A DNA stretch of 64,000 nucleotides from Bacteroidia bacterium (GCA_018401705.1 JAGYKL010000002.1:129526-193525), one strand, 5' to 3'. Shown: positions 19,064 to 28,043, counted from the stretch's first letter. Notes: a model not told the origin generated them from the sequence alone. A program made the numbers and translations.

Positions 19064-20197
19064 TTATACAATCATTTGTGTTTCAGCTTCAGGATGATGT
19101 TCACCATGAGAATCATGATGAGCTTCTTCTACTGCTGAACCAATGTAAACTGCAGATAATAATGTAAATACAAATGCTTGAAGAAATGCAACTAGCAATT
19201 CAAGGAACATCATAAATACTGTAAATGCCCAACTTGCTATTCCCACTCCCAAACCAGCTCCAACACTTTCTCCTCCATTTCCAAATATGAAAATCAGAGA
19301 AAAGAATGCAAGAGCAATAATGTGACCTGCAGTAATGTTTGCAAAAAGTCGAATCATTAACACGAAAGGCCTTAAAAAAACACCAAGAATCTCAATCGGA
19401 GTAAGAATTATCAATACCCAAGCAGGAACACCCGGCATCGCGAAAATGTGACCCCAATAATGCTTATTTCCATTTATTGTCGTTATAACGAATGTAAATG
19501 CTGCAAGTGTTAATGTGATTGCGATATTCCCAGTTAAATTTGCTCCTCCAGGTAAAACAGGAACCAAACCAAGCAAATTTGCTATCCATATAAAAAAGAA
19601 AACCGTTAATAAATAAGGCATAAAACGCTCATACTTCTTTCCAATATTCGGCTTTGCAATATCGTCTCTAACAAAGATTATTAATGGCTCCATAAAACTT
19701 TGAAGTCCTCTGGGAGCCTTACCTGGATTTTTCTTATATGCTCTTGCAACTGAAATGAAGATATAGAGCATTAAAAGAAATACAAAAAATATGGTTACGA
19801 TGTTTTTAGTGATAGACAAATCTAAAATGCTTACCGAATGGTCTACCTCTCCATTATTCAATACATGAACAACTTCATCCTCTAAAATATAGGTATAATG
19901 TTTACCTACATATGGCTGAAGATTATGACTCTCATGATTTCTGAAATTCGAAGAAGAAAAAACCTCTACACCCTTTTCTGTATAAAGAATTACTGGCAGT
20001 GGAACATGTGTGTGTCCCCATAAGTGCCAATCATGAGCATCGGCAATGTGCTCTGTAATCATATGACCTGGATCAAATGACTTTGAATGCCCCGCTTCAC
20101 TATGATTTTCAGCTATCTCTGTAGCAGCTTCAACCTCTTCAGAGGCTACCAAATTAAATGTACTTAACAGGAAAACGCTCAGTATGAAAATTCGCAT
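19064..20197 (-). CDS. atpB: ATP synthase F0 a subunit
   Basis: The a subunit carries the proton half-channels. The essential Arg is in PFVLMIRLFANITAGH, followed by the last helices with a His-rich C-terminal tail. The Bacteroidota form is long (about 377 residues here) because of an N-terminal signal peptide (MRIFILSVFLLSTFNLVAS) and a His/Glu-rich periplasmic extension, both present. The frame stays open to an ATG at 20236, but the ATG at 20197 gives the clean signal peptide and is preferred. It is the first gene of the atpBEFHAG operon. No atpI-like gene precedes it within the window. Confidence 0.93.
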   Translation of the reverse strand: MRIFILSVFLLSTFNLVASEEVEAATEIAENHSEAGHSKSFDPGHMITEHIADAHDWHLWGHTHVPLPVILYTEKGVEVFSSSNFRNHESHNLQPYVGKHYTYILEDEVVHVLNNGEVDHSVSILDLSITKNIVTIFFVFLLMLYIFISVARAYKKNPGKAPRGLQSFMEPLIIFVRDDIAKPNIGKKYERFMPYLLTVFFFIWIANLLGLVPVLPGGANLTGNIAITLTLAAFTFVITTINGNKHYWGHIFAMPGVPAWVLIILTPIEILGVFLRPFVLMIRLFANITAGHIIALAFFSLIFIFGNGGESVGAGLGVGIASWAFTVFMMFLELLVAFLQAFVFTLLSAVYIGSAVEEAHHDSHGEHHPEAETQMIV

Positions 20198-20261
20198 CGT
20201 CTTAAAAATAGCATTAGAACAGAAGATTTGGGCCATGAATGTCAGGTCTTAAATCGCGCTG

Positions 20262-20295
20262 CAAAAGTAGGAAAACAATGCACATGAAATAACAA
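20262..20295 (-). promoter_or_regulatory. Candidate promoter for the atp operon
   Basis: On the minus strand TACTTTTG (20262-20269) matches TAnnTTTG. A TTG at 20293-20295 lies 23 bases upstream, the long end of the accepted -33/-7 spacing. Transcription would begin near 20255, just before atpB. Confidence 0.4.
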
Positions 20296-20387
20296 TAATT
20301 AAATCAAATTTAAAATAATGATATGAAATTTGCATTTGCCTAATTTTGTGATTGTTATAAAGCACTGCGTTCGACTTTAAAAAGAAA

Positions 20388-20417
20388 AGCACATTGGTTA
20401 CCAGAAACCAATGTGCT
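20388..20417 (-). terminator. Terminator after the T9SS protein gene at 20440
   Basis: Twelve-base perfect arms (AGCACATTGGTT at 20388-20399, AACCAATGTGCT at 20406-20417) have a 6-base loop. On the minus strand the hairpin is followed by TTTCTTTTT. Confidence 0.85.
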
Positions 20418-20439
20418 AGATCCACAATCACAAGTTATT

Positions 20440-22083
20440 TTATTGAGCAGCCACTTGAACTGACTTCACCCCATTAGATAAGAGATAAATTCCGGGACTT
20501 ATCCCTGACAAATCGATTTTGGTTTTGCCCGATTTGTCAATTGCTGTCATAGATATTAATCTACCGCTTAAATCTGTTAACAAATAATTGCCTAAATCTG
20601 AATATATATCAGATTGCACGTATAAATATCCGTTAGCCGGATTAGGATAAACTTTAAAATCGAAGGCTTCAGACTTTTTATCAATATCTGCGATAAAATC
20701 GTATTGATAACGGGCAACAACCCAAACACTTTCACTTAAGTTATCTTGATTCAAACCAAGTGTATGAGAATAAAAGGTTCTGTTTCCTCCATAAATCATT
20801 GAGTTGCCCCAAGATTCATCCATATTCTCAATATAAGCACTTGTTTCCACAGTGCCGGAAGGATTAAGAATTGTGTAGGTAACACCCCCTTGCTCAAACT
20901 GACTTTCAAAAGCTGAAATAATTGAAAATCCTTCTTCGTCAGTTATAACATCTCCGGGATACACCGTACTAAACTCTATGTCAGTATTTCCTGGCTCTAT
21001 ATACATCCATTCAAAATCTCCAAGATTACTAAATTTCAAAAGAGCGGGACGAATCTGAGTCTCTCCTCCTTTACCCCCTCTTTCAGAAGTAGTTTGCTCC
21101 TCTTCAGCAATGCCTCCGCCATTAGTTGAGAACCTTCGTAGTAAATAGCAAAAAACATTGTCCAGGGCATCAATAGTAAAATCAATAGGCTGATAATTGT
21201 ATTGATCAACACCTCCTAAGTCTCGCTGTGATTCCCAAATAATTTCTCCACTCTGATCGATTCGAGTTAAATGAATTTTTGTCACTGAATTGAACTCCGT
21301 ATTATACAAGAAATCAACAAATAGAATGTCGCCATTGCTAAAGAACAATGGACTAACTTTTCTAAATCCTGAGCTAAATCCTGGTTTTGCTATACTTGTA
21401 ACCCAATTTACTTGCAAATCACTGTTAAAGCTTGCAAACTTTAAGGTGTCAATGTCTGAAACACTTGCAAAAATTTGGTTGGATGAATTACAAGAAAGTC
21501 GATGAATACTAGCAAACTCTCCTCCTAAATGTCGGGAATCGAGTATTTCTCCATTTAAACTTAATCTATATAAAAAAGGACCCAAGCCATCTACATCTGG
21601 AGTGTATTGATAGCCCGAGGCAAATAATTCAGATTCATTTGCTGAAAGGCAAACTCCTTCAAAACCTGAAGCCCAAGGATTTGTTAGAAATTCATTGGCA
21701 AAAACAATTTCACCCGAAGGGCTTGTTTTGCTATAGTACCTTCCTGAATAAGGAAAAGCATTTTGCTGACCAACTGCAAATGATTCACCCAAACTATTAA
21801 TAACAACATCTTCTACACTGGCAAAACCACATTCAAAACACTCATTTAATTGATTGTGAGATGTAAACCAGTTTTCAATTCCATCAGTACTTATCGATTG
21901 AGCATATTGATGCGAATTAGCCAGTTCAGTGATTGAATGAACGTAAATAGTCGAGCCCACTAGTTGCATTTTTGAATAATCAAAGTAAAATCCATAAGGT
22001 CTTGAATGCTTCCAAACCTCAATAATCTGGGAATTTAGATTCATAAAGAAGCCTAAAAAAAGAAGTAGAAATAGTTTGTTCAT
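20440..22083 (-). CDS. T9SS type A sorting domain-containing protein
   Basis: A secreted protein of about 547 residues. The signal peptide is clearest from the ATG at 22083 (MNKLFLLLFLGFFMNLNSQ); the frame is also open to 22104. Residues about 30-470 are a beta-rich region with repeated Ser/Gly/Asn-rich strands and phrases such as GESFAVGQQNAF and DEEGFSIISAF, like propeller-type proteins of Bacteroidota. The last 75 residues are a T9SS type A signal (VYPNPANGYLYVQS ... GISPGIYLL). No enzymatic motif is seen. It is transcribed alone, with its own terminator. Confidence 0.8.
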   Translation of the reverse strand: MNKLFLLLFLGFFMNLNSQIIEVWKHSRPYGFYFDYSKMQLVGSTIYVHSITELANSHQYAQSISTDGIENWFTSHNQLNECFECGFASVEDVVINSLGESFAVGQQNAFPYSGRYYSKTSPSGEIVFANEFLTNPWASGFEGVCLSANESELFASGYQYTPDVDGLGPFLYRLSLNGEILDSRHLGGEFASIHRLSCNSSNQIFASVSDIDTLKFASFNSDLQVNWVTSIAKPGFSSGFRKVSPLFFSNGDILFVDFLYNTEFNSVTKIHLTRIDQSGEIIWESQRDLGGVDQYNYQPIDFTIDALDNVFCYLLRRFSTNGGGIAEEEQTTSERGGKGGETQIRPALLKFSNLGDFEWMYIEPGNTDIEFSTVYPGDVITDEEGFSIISAFESQFEQGGVTYTILNPSGTVETSAYIENMDESWGNSMIYGGNRTFYSHTLGLNQDNLSESVWVVARYQYDFIADIDKKSEAFDFKVYPNPANGYLYVQSDIYSDLGNYLLTDLSGRLISMTAIDKSGKTKIDLSGISPGIYLLSNGVKSVQVAAQ

Positions 22084-22156
22084 TTTGAAAGATTGGTATT
22101 TCATAAAAGTGTAAATCTATTTCTGATACAACAATCACTAATTCTAGGTATAAAAA

Positions 22157-22182
22157 AGCCGCGCTCATTTCTGAACGCGGCT
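22157..22182 (-). terminator. Terminator after the small exported protein gene at 22213
   Basis: The hairpin AGCCGCG (22157-22163) / CGCGGCT (22176-22182) is followed on the minus strand by a T-rich tail (TTTTTTA). It is 31 bases past the stop of the gene at 22213. Confidence 0.7.
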
Positions 22183-22212
22183 CACGTGGATATAAAGAAC
22201 GACTAATAATAT

Positions 22213-22554
22213 TTACTTTCTATAATCTATAACGACCTTAATAGTTTCATTTTTAAAGCTTTTCAAGTTCTTTGATTGAACTTTTGTTTCTACATAATTT
22301 CTCATTTCATCTGAACTGGCATTACTTTCCAAGACTTTAGCATTGCCATTTGAATCTATACTCACCAATGCAATTGCTTTTCCTGGCTGAGAAGGCATGT
22401 CAAGATTGAGTTTATCTTGAGTTCCACTAAACAGCTGCTTAATTTCTTGTTTATTACGAAGTTTTTGAGTTCTATTGTTTTTTCCATCAATTGTGCTAGC
22501 AGATGCGCCAGCTGATAAAAGCATTGCTAAAGGAAGAATTATAAGGCTTTTCAT
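22213..22554 (-). CDS. Small exported protein of unknown function
   Basis: The protein has 113 residues with an Ala/Ser-rich signal peptide (about 1-20, ending at ASA). The mature part is Lys/Gln/Asn-rich with a short pattern IALVSIDSNGNAKVLESNASSDEMRNYVETKV and a terminal VVIDYRK strand. This is loosely like the TonB C-terminal-type small domains common in Bacteroidota, but too divergent to name. It is a single gene with its own terminator. Confidence 0.65.
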   Translation of the reverse strand: MKSLIILPLAMLLSAGASASTIDGKNNRTQKLRNKQEIKQLFSGTQDKLNLDMPSQPGKAIALVSIDSNGNAKVLESNASSDEMRNYVETKVQSKNLKSFKNETIKVVIDYRK

Positions 22555-22755
22555 AACTAAAGGTTTTTAGATTCTTTTGCAGGTAAGTGCCTTAACAATA
22601 ACATTTTGTTACAAATCGCTCGAAGAAAAATGATAACAATCTGACTATCTGATTATTAATCTTTTGAGAGTTAAACTTAAATCGGTTCTTTTATAATCTA
22701 AGTCTACCTTAATTCAAACAAATGTAATTTAGCAGCCTCATTACTCCTTTTGCTT

Positions 22756-23742
22756 ATGATGAAAGAACTTATCGCAGGTTTTCCTGAACAATTAAAAGAG
22801 GCGATAAATATTTATTTAGCGGCTAAGCTACCTTCTCCTTCAATTAATCCAACATCTGTGCTTATCACAGGACTTGGAGGCTCAGGAATTGGAGGGTCGA
22901 TTGTTTCTGAACTTGTTAGCCAAAGTTCTAAGGTTCCTGTTGTTGTATCTAAAGATTACTCCATTCCTTTTTGGGCTCAAGAAAACACTCTTGTAATTGT
23001 TTCATCCTACTCAGGAAACACCGAAGAGACTTTGGCCGCGATGAAAGAAGCGAGCCACCGAAATTGTTTGATTGTTTGCATCACTTCCGGCGGAGAAGTT
23101 CTTGAAATAGCTAAGTCTCGCAATTTTCCCTATATCCTTATTCCCGGTGGTAATCCTCCAAGGGCTTGCCTTGGATATTCTCTGGTTCAATTATGCGGAA
23201 TCATGGAACATTATTCACTTTGTTCTGGAATGATTGAAGATCTAAAAGCATCTGCCAATCTTTTGGAAAAAAACGAATCAGCTATCATGTCCGAAGCAGA
23301 AGCTATTGCAGGAGCTATTTCCTTCAGTCTTCCCGTTATATATACTAGCCAAGGCTATGAAGGCATCGCAATCCGTTTTAGACAGCAACTCAACGAAAAC
23401 GCAAAAATGCTCTGCTGGCATCATGTAATTCCTGAAATGAATCACAATGAGCTTGTTGGCTGGGTTGATAAGGCGCCTTCAATTGCTGCTATTTTCTTAA
23501 GAAACTCTGATGAGTATTATCGTACTGCCAAAAGAATGGATATCGTTAAATCTATTGTTTACAATCTTGCTGGTAGAACTTTGAGAATTGAATCAAAAGG
23601 TGAAACTCATCTTCAAAGATGCATTTGGTGGATTCATCTGGGAGATTGGATTTCTTGGTTCGCCTCTGTTGAAAGAAATGTTGATTCTGTTGAGATAAAT
23701 GTGATTAACAAACTGAAATCAGAACTGTCGAATTTAGAATGA
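22756..23742 (+). CDS. Bifunctional phosphoglucose/phosphomannose isomerase-like SIS protein
   Basis: The protein has about 328 residues with two SIS (sugar isomerase) domains. The first carries the phosphosugar-binding signature TGLGGSGIGGSIVSEL and the SSYSGNTEETLAA loop. The second carries the C-terminal bifunctional PGI/PMI domain with ENAKMLCWHHVIPEMNHNELVGW, whose Glu/His are the expected catalytic residues. It interconverts glucose-6-, fructose-6- and mannose-6-phosphate, feeding glycolysis and GDP-mannose synthesis. The frame opens at a TTG (22750), but the ATG at 22756 is the better start. lipB follows with a four-base overlap. Confidence 0.88.
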   Translation: MMKELIAGFPEQLKEAINIYLAAKLPSPSINPTSVLITGLGGSGIGGSIVSELVSQSSKVPVVVSKDYSIPFWAQENTLVIVSSYSGNTEETLAAMKEASHRNCLIVCITSGGEVLEIAKSRNFPYILIPGGNPPRACLGYSLVQLCGIMEHYSLCSGMIEDLKASANLLEKNESAIMSEAEAIAGAISFSLPVIYTSQGYEGIAIRFRQQLNENAKMLCWHHVIPEMNHNELVGWVDKAPSIAAIFLRNSDEYYRTAKRMDIVKSIVYNLAGRTLRIESKGETHLQRCIWWIHLGDWISWFASVERNVDSVEINVINKLKSELSNLE

Positions 23743-24449
23743 CATATTCTGATACATATAAAGGAGTAGTTGTTCAAAATTGGGGCTTGATACCCTTCAA
23801 AGAAGCGTGGGATAAACAAGAGGCGATTTTCTCAGTTCTGGTTGAACAAAAGCTGAATAATAGAAAACTAAGTCAAGAGCAGCCAACTAAGAACTATCTT
23901 GTCTTTTGCCAGCACCCTCCTGTTTACACGCTAGGCAAAAGCGGATCAATGGAAAATCTTTTATTAAATGAATCTCAACTGGCTGAGCATGGAATTGAGT
24001 TTTACAAAATAAATAGAGGTGGCGACATTACTCATCATGGGCCAGGTCAGCTTGTAGTTTATCCGATTTTTGATTTAGAAAATTTCTTTACAGATATTCA
24101 TCTCTATTTAAGGACTTTGGAAGAGGCTGTAATTAAAATGTTAAAAGATTTCGGCGTAACCGCCGGAAGATTTCCCGGTTATACAGGTGTTTGGATAGAA
24201 CCAGAAAATGATTCGGCCCGAAAGATCTGCGCAATGGGAGTAAAATGTAGCCGATGGGTTACTATGCATGGAATTGCTCTCAACGTGAATAATGACTTAA
24301 AACTATTCGAAAACATCATTCCTTGTGGAATAGATGACAAAGCTGTAACTTCTATTGAAAAAGAAATTTACTCAGAAGTCGATTTAAACCTAGTGCTTGA
24401 AAAACTTAAGTCATACATTTTGAATGAATTTAAAGCTTTTGAGGAATAA
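23739..24449 (+). CDS. lipB: Octanoyltransferase LipB
   Basis: The 236-residue enzyme transfers octanoate from acyl carrier protein to the lipoyl domains of 2-oxoacid dehydrogenases and GcvH. The signature RGGDITHHGPGQLVVYPI is complete, the catalytic Lys is in AMGVKCSRWVTMHG, and the GCGID-like substrate loop is present as IPCGIDDKAVTS. It is translationally coupled to the SIS isomerase gene by an ATGA overlap. No lipA gene is present in the window. Confidence 0.93.
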   Translation: MTYSDTYKGVVVQNWGLIPFKEAWDKQEAIFSVLVEQKLNNRKLSQEQPTKNYLVFCQHPPVYTLGKSGSMENLLLNESQLAEHGIEFYKINRGGDITHHGPGQLVVYPIFDLENFFTDIHLYLRTLEEAVIKMLKDFGVTAGRFPGYTGVWIEPENDSARKICAMGVKCSRWVTMHGIALNVNNDLKLFENIIPCGIDDKAVTSIEKEIYSEVDLNLVLEKLKSYILNEFKAFEE

Positions 24450-24508
24450 CTGTATTGCAAGAAATTTGATGGCATAACGTTTGAATATCTGCTATCAAAA
24501 TCTTCAAT

Positions 24509-25312
24509 ATGAGAAGCATTCTTTTATTCATCGGTCTGGCATTATTTACTAGCGCAAACTCCCAAAAAACTTTATCATCAGCCTTTAAAGCATTTCAAAG
24601 AGGAGAAATACTCAACTATAGAGTTCATTATGGTTTTGTAGATGCTGGAGAAGCTACCATTACTGTAACTAAGGATTCTTTAAAGTTTCGAAACCGACCA
24701 ACATATCATGTTGTTGGAACAGGTTCAACACGGAGCGCTTTCGATTGGTTTTTTAGAGTTAGAGACAGATATGACTCTTGGATGGATGAAGAAACTTTAT
24801 TACCACAACTTTTCCTAAGAAGGGTTGATGAAGGAGGCTTTATCATAAACCAAGATTACAGATTTAATCACCAAACAAATACTGTTAATGTTAAAAGAAG
24901 CGGGACCGACAAAGGAAGAAGCACAGAAGGTACTGTATTTGAGTTGCCACATTCTACGCATGATATAATTTCATTCTTTTATTATGCTCGAAGTTTAGAC
25001 CTGAAAGGAGCTAAAATGGGCGATGTAATAAATGTGAAAACATTCTTTGATGAAGAAATATTCCCAATGCAAGTAAAACTTATTGGCAGAGAAGTAATCA
25101 AAACCAAGGTTGGAAAAATTCGCTGTATCAAAATTCGTCCAATCATCCAGAAAGGCAGAGTCTTTGAAGAAGAGGAGGACCTTACTTTATGGGTAAGTGA
25201 CGATTTTAATCGGGTTCCGGTTCGCATTCAAGCAGATGTTTTGGTAGGTTCAATAAAAATGGATTTGAAGGGCTTTAGCAACTTAGTCCACCCATTGAAT
25301 ATTGAGAAATAA
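24509..25312 (+). CDS. DUF3108 domain-containing protein
   Basis: The protein has 267 residues with a signal peptide (about 1-18, ending at ANS). The mature part matches DUF3108, a family of envelope beta-barrel-like lipid-binding folds (GEILNYRVHYGFVDAGEATITV near the start, the SDDFNRVPVRIQADVLVGSIKMDL C-terminal signature). Its function is unproven; an outer-membrane or periplasmic lipid-related role is suggested for the family. It lies 59 bases after lipB and may have its own promoter. Confidence 0.8.
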   Translation: MRSILLFIGLALFTSANSQKTLSSAFKAFQRGEILNYRVHYGFVDAGEATITVTKDSLKFRNRPTYHVVGTGSTRSAFDWFFRVRDRYDSWMDEETLLPQLFLRRVDEGGFIINQDYRFNHQTNTVNVKRSGTDKGRSTEGTVFELPHSTHDIISFFYYARSLDLKGAKMGDVINVKTFFDEEIFPMQVKLIGREVIKTKVGKIRCIKIRPIIQKGRVFEEEEDLTLWVSDDFNRVPVRIQADVLVGSIKMDLKGFSNLVHPLNIEK

Positions 25313-25379
25313 TCCTAAAAAAGATTGTTCCATTTTACCTATTTAGAATGAATTCAAGCAGCAGGCCAAAACAATTCCT

Positions 25380-25387
25380 TAAGTTTG
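25380..25387 (+). promoter_or_regulatory. Bacteroidota -7 promoter box (TAAGTTTG)
   Basis: TAAGTTTG is an exact TAnnTTTG match 28 bases before the tryptophan 2,3-dioxygenase ATG. A -33 TTG at the usual spacing is not obvious. Confidence 0.4.
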
Positions 25388-25415
25388 TTCCATCCTCAAA
25401 TCAAACTATTAAAAC

Positions 25416-26372
25416 ATGGAACTTTCTGAAGAAATTCTCAGTAGAGTTGAAAAATTACAAGCAAAATATGCCGTAATGGGTCAGGACTTAGTTTCCTATC
25501 TTGATGGTTTACTTTATGCCGACTACCTTACTTATTGGGATTACATCCATTTAGATACATTGTTAAGTCTTCAAAATCCCAGGACAAGCTTCCCTGATGA
25601 AGAGATTTTTATCATGTATCATCAGATTACAGAATTATATTTCAAATTGAGCTTACACGAGCTTGAGCAAATAGCATCTACAGAAAACCCTGATATCAAG
25701 TTTTTAAATACTCGAATCAAGCGAGTTAATAGATATTTTGCAAATCTCACACATTCCTTTGAAGTAATGGTTGATGGAATGGACAGAGATCAATTCTTAA
25801 AATTCAGAATGTCACTTTTGCCTGCTTCAGGATTTCAAAGTGCTCAGTATCGGATGATAGAGATTTATGCAACAGACTTTATACATCTAATAGATAAGGA
25901 TCATCGTCAACAATTTGAAGATAATCCTGGTAGCTTAACCGAACAATTCAATTATATCTATTGGAAAGCAGGAGCAACGGAGCTTGCAACTGGCAAAAAG
26001 ACTCTCACTCTCGAGCAGTTTGAAAGAAAATACAGTTCAGAGCTCATTAATCTGGCTCAAAACAATGTTAAACGCAATCTTTATTTTAAATACAGACTAC
26101 TTGAACAAAATGGGGAAGACACCTCTATTCTTAAAGAATCATTAAGAGAATTAGATGTTTTGGTTAATGTTAATTGGCCCCTTTCTCACTACAAAAGTGC
26201 AGTGAGATATCTTCAAAAAGACCCGGAAGACATAAAAGCAACAGGTGGTACTAACTGGCAAAAATATCTTCCTCCAAGATTTCAAAAGAGAATCTTCTAT
26301 CCTGGTTTATGGAGTCTAGAAGAAATAGAGAATTGGGGAAAAGGATGGGTTGAAGAAGCTTTGGGTTTATAA
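25416..26372 (+). CDS. kynA: Tryptophan 2,3-dioxygenase
   Basis: The 318-residue haem enzyme opens the indole ring of L-tryptophan to N-formylkynurenine, the first step of the kynurenine pathway. Visible family features are YLTYWDYIHLDTLLSLQ, the distal His in IMYHQITELYFKL (His69), and His258 in WPLSHYKSAVRYL, which aligns with the haem-ligand His. The substrate-binding segment ATGGTNWQKYLPP is present. Length is typical for the Bacteroidota enzyme. No other kynurenine genes are adjacent. Confidence 0.93.
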   Translation: MELSEEILSRVEKLQAKYAVMGQDLVSYLDGLLYADYLTYWDYIHLDTLLSLQNPRTSFPDEEIFIMYHQITELYFKLSLHELEQIASTENPDIKFLNTRIKRVNRYFANLTHSFEVMVDGMDRDQFLKFRMSLLPASGFQSAQYRMIEIYATDFIHLIDKDHRQQFEDNPGSLTEQFNYIYWKAGATELATGKKTLTLEQFERKYSSELINLAQNNVKRNLYFKYRLLEQNGEDTSILKESLRELDVLVNVNWPLSHYKSAVRYLQKDPEDIKATGGTNWQKYLPPRFQKRIFYPGLWSLEEIENWGKGWVEEALGL

Positions 26373-26374
26373 GC

Positions 26375-27082
26375 TTAATTACTTCGACTTATTGAAAATC
26401 CTTCCAGGCTAATTCCGTTTAAAATTACCGGCTCTTGTGTAAATAATATTTGAAACAGCATATCACTATCAAAATTATGTGCTGACACAAGTTGATTTGT
26501 AATAATACTGCCTCCTATAGTTATTGAACCCACTGCTTTCATAGATAAAGCACTTTCTCTGTAAATTCTTAGGTTTGCTTCCCAATTGCCTTGTGTTTGA
26601 ATTGGAAATATCAAATCATTGCCTGAGAAACGGAAAGTGATTGAAGATGAATCACTGCTCACATTTCCAAAGGCATGAATTTGTAGCCAACCTCCGTTAG
26701 TATCTGTTGCTGATGCGGAGATAATGTTTGAACCTAGAACAGTCGGACCTGAGTTTGCTAATCCGCTTTGAGACAAATTTGAGAAAACAAAATCAGCTGG
26801 AAAAGAAGGTACTTCCGCTTCAAGGCTCTTCCATTCAACACCAGAATAGAACCAAAATACAGAATCATTAGTGTCAAAAACAAGCAAACCTTCAGCTGGA
26901 TCAATTATAGATTCCCTTTGAATACTAGTCATTCTTGGACAAAGAAAGCCTTGTTCAGTTGATTCCACATCCAGCTTAGCACTTGCGTGTGGTGTTACTG
27001 TGCCTACTCCCATATTGTTAGACTGCGAATGCAATTGTAGGCCACACAAAATTGCGAAAAGAAAAAAAGAGCTTTTTAGCAT
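26375..27082 (-). CDS. Secreted fibre-tip-like protein of unknown function
   Basis: The protein has 235 residues with a signal peptide (about 1-19, ending at LHSQ). It starts with a segment recurrent in Bacteroidota tail-fibre-like surface proteins (MGVGTVTPHASAKLDVEST ... GLLVFDTNDSVFWFYSGVEWKSL). A beta-rich domain of unknown function follows. No T9SS signal is seen. A Fur-like palindrome (27100-27112) lies 18 bases upstream of its start, between it and the divergent reductase gene. Confidence 0.65.
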   Translation of the reverse strand: MLKSSFFLFAILCGLQLHSQSNNMGVGTVTPHASAKLDVESTEQGFLCPRMTSIQRESIIDPAEGLLVFDTNDSVFWFYSGVEWKSLEAEVPSFPADFVFSNLSQSGLANSGPTVLGSNIISASATDTNGGWLQIHAFGNVSSDSSSITFRFSGNDLIFPIQTQGNWEANLRIYRESALSMKAVGSITIGGSIITNQLVSAHNFDSDMLFQILFTQEPVILNGISLEGFSISRSN

Positions 27083-27099
27083 AATGCAAAGCTAATAAA

Positions 27100-27112
27100 G
27101 AGAATCATTCTC
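27100..27112. promoter_or_regulatory. Fur-like palindrome GAGAATCATTCTC
   Basis: A perfect 6-1-6 palindrome, GAGAAT-C-ATTCTC, sits in the divergent interval between the genes at 27082 (-) and 27154 (+). Its core AGAATCATTCT is identical to that of the palindrome in front of feoA at 28052-28066. It also resembles the 7-1-7 Fur consensus TGATAATnATTATCA. Confidence 0.45.
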
Positions 27113-27153
27113 ATATGACATCATTGCGTAATTTAGGCTCAAATTTTAGCTTA

Positions 27154-27771
27154 ATGAATATTGCAATTATTGGTACAGGAAACATAGGTGGCAGATTAGC
27201 TAAATCTTGGATGGAGCATGGCCATAGAATTTACTTAGGAACGAGAAATCCACTAAATACAAGTGTTAGGAGCCTTGTAATGATAAATGAAGATTTAATT
27301 TCTGCTCATGCACCTGAAGTTGCTGCCTCAAAAGCAGATATTATTCTTTTAGCCGTTCCGGCTGATGCTGCATTCGAAGTAACAAAGCAATTGGGCGACT
27401 TGAATGGCAAGATTATTATAGACTCTATGAATGCGGTTTTCAGGAAGCCGATAGATTTCAACAAAACCAGTGATGCCATAATAGCAGCAAGCGGAAACGA
27501 ACATATCGTAAAAGCCTTTAATATGATAGGAGCCGAAAATATGGATAACACCAATTACAATGGAGTTAAAGCTGATATGTTTATTTGTGGCCAGTTTGAT
27601 TCTGACAAAGCAGTTGTTATGAAGTTAGCTCAAGATGTTGGCTTTAGAGCATTTGATATTGGGAATTTAGAAATGGAAACTCCTCTTGAACATCTTGCAA
27701 TGATTTGGGGAAAATTAGCTTTTGGTTCTGGCTTAGGGCGAAATATCGCATTTAAAGTTTTACAGCGCTGA
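27154..27771 (+). CDS. NADPH-dependent F420 reductase-like oxidoreductase
   Basis: The protein has about 205 residues. It begins with a Rossmann motif (MNIAIIGTGNIGGRLAKSW) followed by the family pattern LGTRNP and a C-terminal dimerisation region. The family is named for F420:NADP oxidoreductase, but in Bacteroidota, which lack F420, the true substrate is unknown; an NAD(P)-linked reductase role is inference. The frame is open from 27115, but the ATG at 27154 starts directly on the Rossmann strand. A Fur-like palindrome lies in its upstream region. Confidence 0.8.
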   Translation: MNIAIIGTGNIGGRLAKSWMEHGHRIYLGTRNPLNTSVRSLVMINEDLISAHAPEVAASKADIILLAVPADAAFEVTKQLGDLNGKIIIDSMNAVFRKPIDFNKTSDAIIAASGNEHIVKAFNMIGAENMDNTNYNGVKADMFICGQFDSDKAVVMKLAQDVGFRAFDIGNLEMETPLEHLAMIWGKLAFGSGLGRNIAFKVLQR

Positions 27772-27804
27772 AACGAAAACAAGAACTTTAACGTTTATTT
27801 TAAG

Positions 27805-27966
27805 ATGAATTCCTTCAGACTGCTAATACTATTTTTTTGCATATCAATTCTTAGCTCTTGCTCATTGTTTAAGAAAAAATGTGATTGCCCAGATCATAAA
27901 AGAGCCAAAAGGATTGCAAAAACAAGCCCTGTATATCAAATAGATACAGGCTTAGGGTTAGTTTAA
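27805..27966 (+). CDS. Very small Cys-containing lipoprotein
   Basis: The ATG at 27805 opens a 53-codon frame ending at TAA 27964-27966. The product starts with MNSFRLLILFFCISILSSC, a lipoprotein signal with lipobox LSSC. A short basic tail follows, with the pattern KKKCDCPDH, which has two Cys and one His and could bind a metal. It lies 34 bases after the reductase gene and 110 before feoA. Small lipoproteins with a KKKCDCP-like motif recur in Bacteroidota, but I know of no assigned function. Confidence 0.6.
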   Translation: MNSFRLLILFFCISILSSCSLFKKKCDCPDHKRAKRIAKTSPVYQIDTGLGLV

Positions 27967-28035
27967 CATAGCAATTTGCTTTTGCTGAATTTGCATTATT
28001 GCAGAAATACGGATAATAGAACAAAGACTTGTTCG

Positions 28036-28043
28036 TACATTTG
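28036..28043 (+). promoter_or_regulatory. Bacteroidota -7 promoter box (TACATTTG) for feoA-feoB
   Basis: TACATTTG is an exact TAnnTTTG match 33 bases before the feoA ATG. It would start transcription near 28050, directly at the adjacent palindrome. Confidence 0.5.

Noticed and set aside
20249-20431. A 60-codon minus-strand frame between atpB and the terminator.
   Set aside because: It covers a clear terminator hairpin and the atpB promoter region, and its sequence resembles no family.
22750-22755. TTG at 22750 as the start of the SIS isomerase.
   Set aside because: Two in-frame ATG codons follow at once (22756, 22759), and neither family alignment nor promoter spacing favours the TTG.
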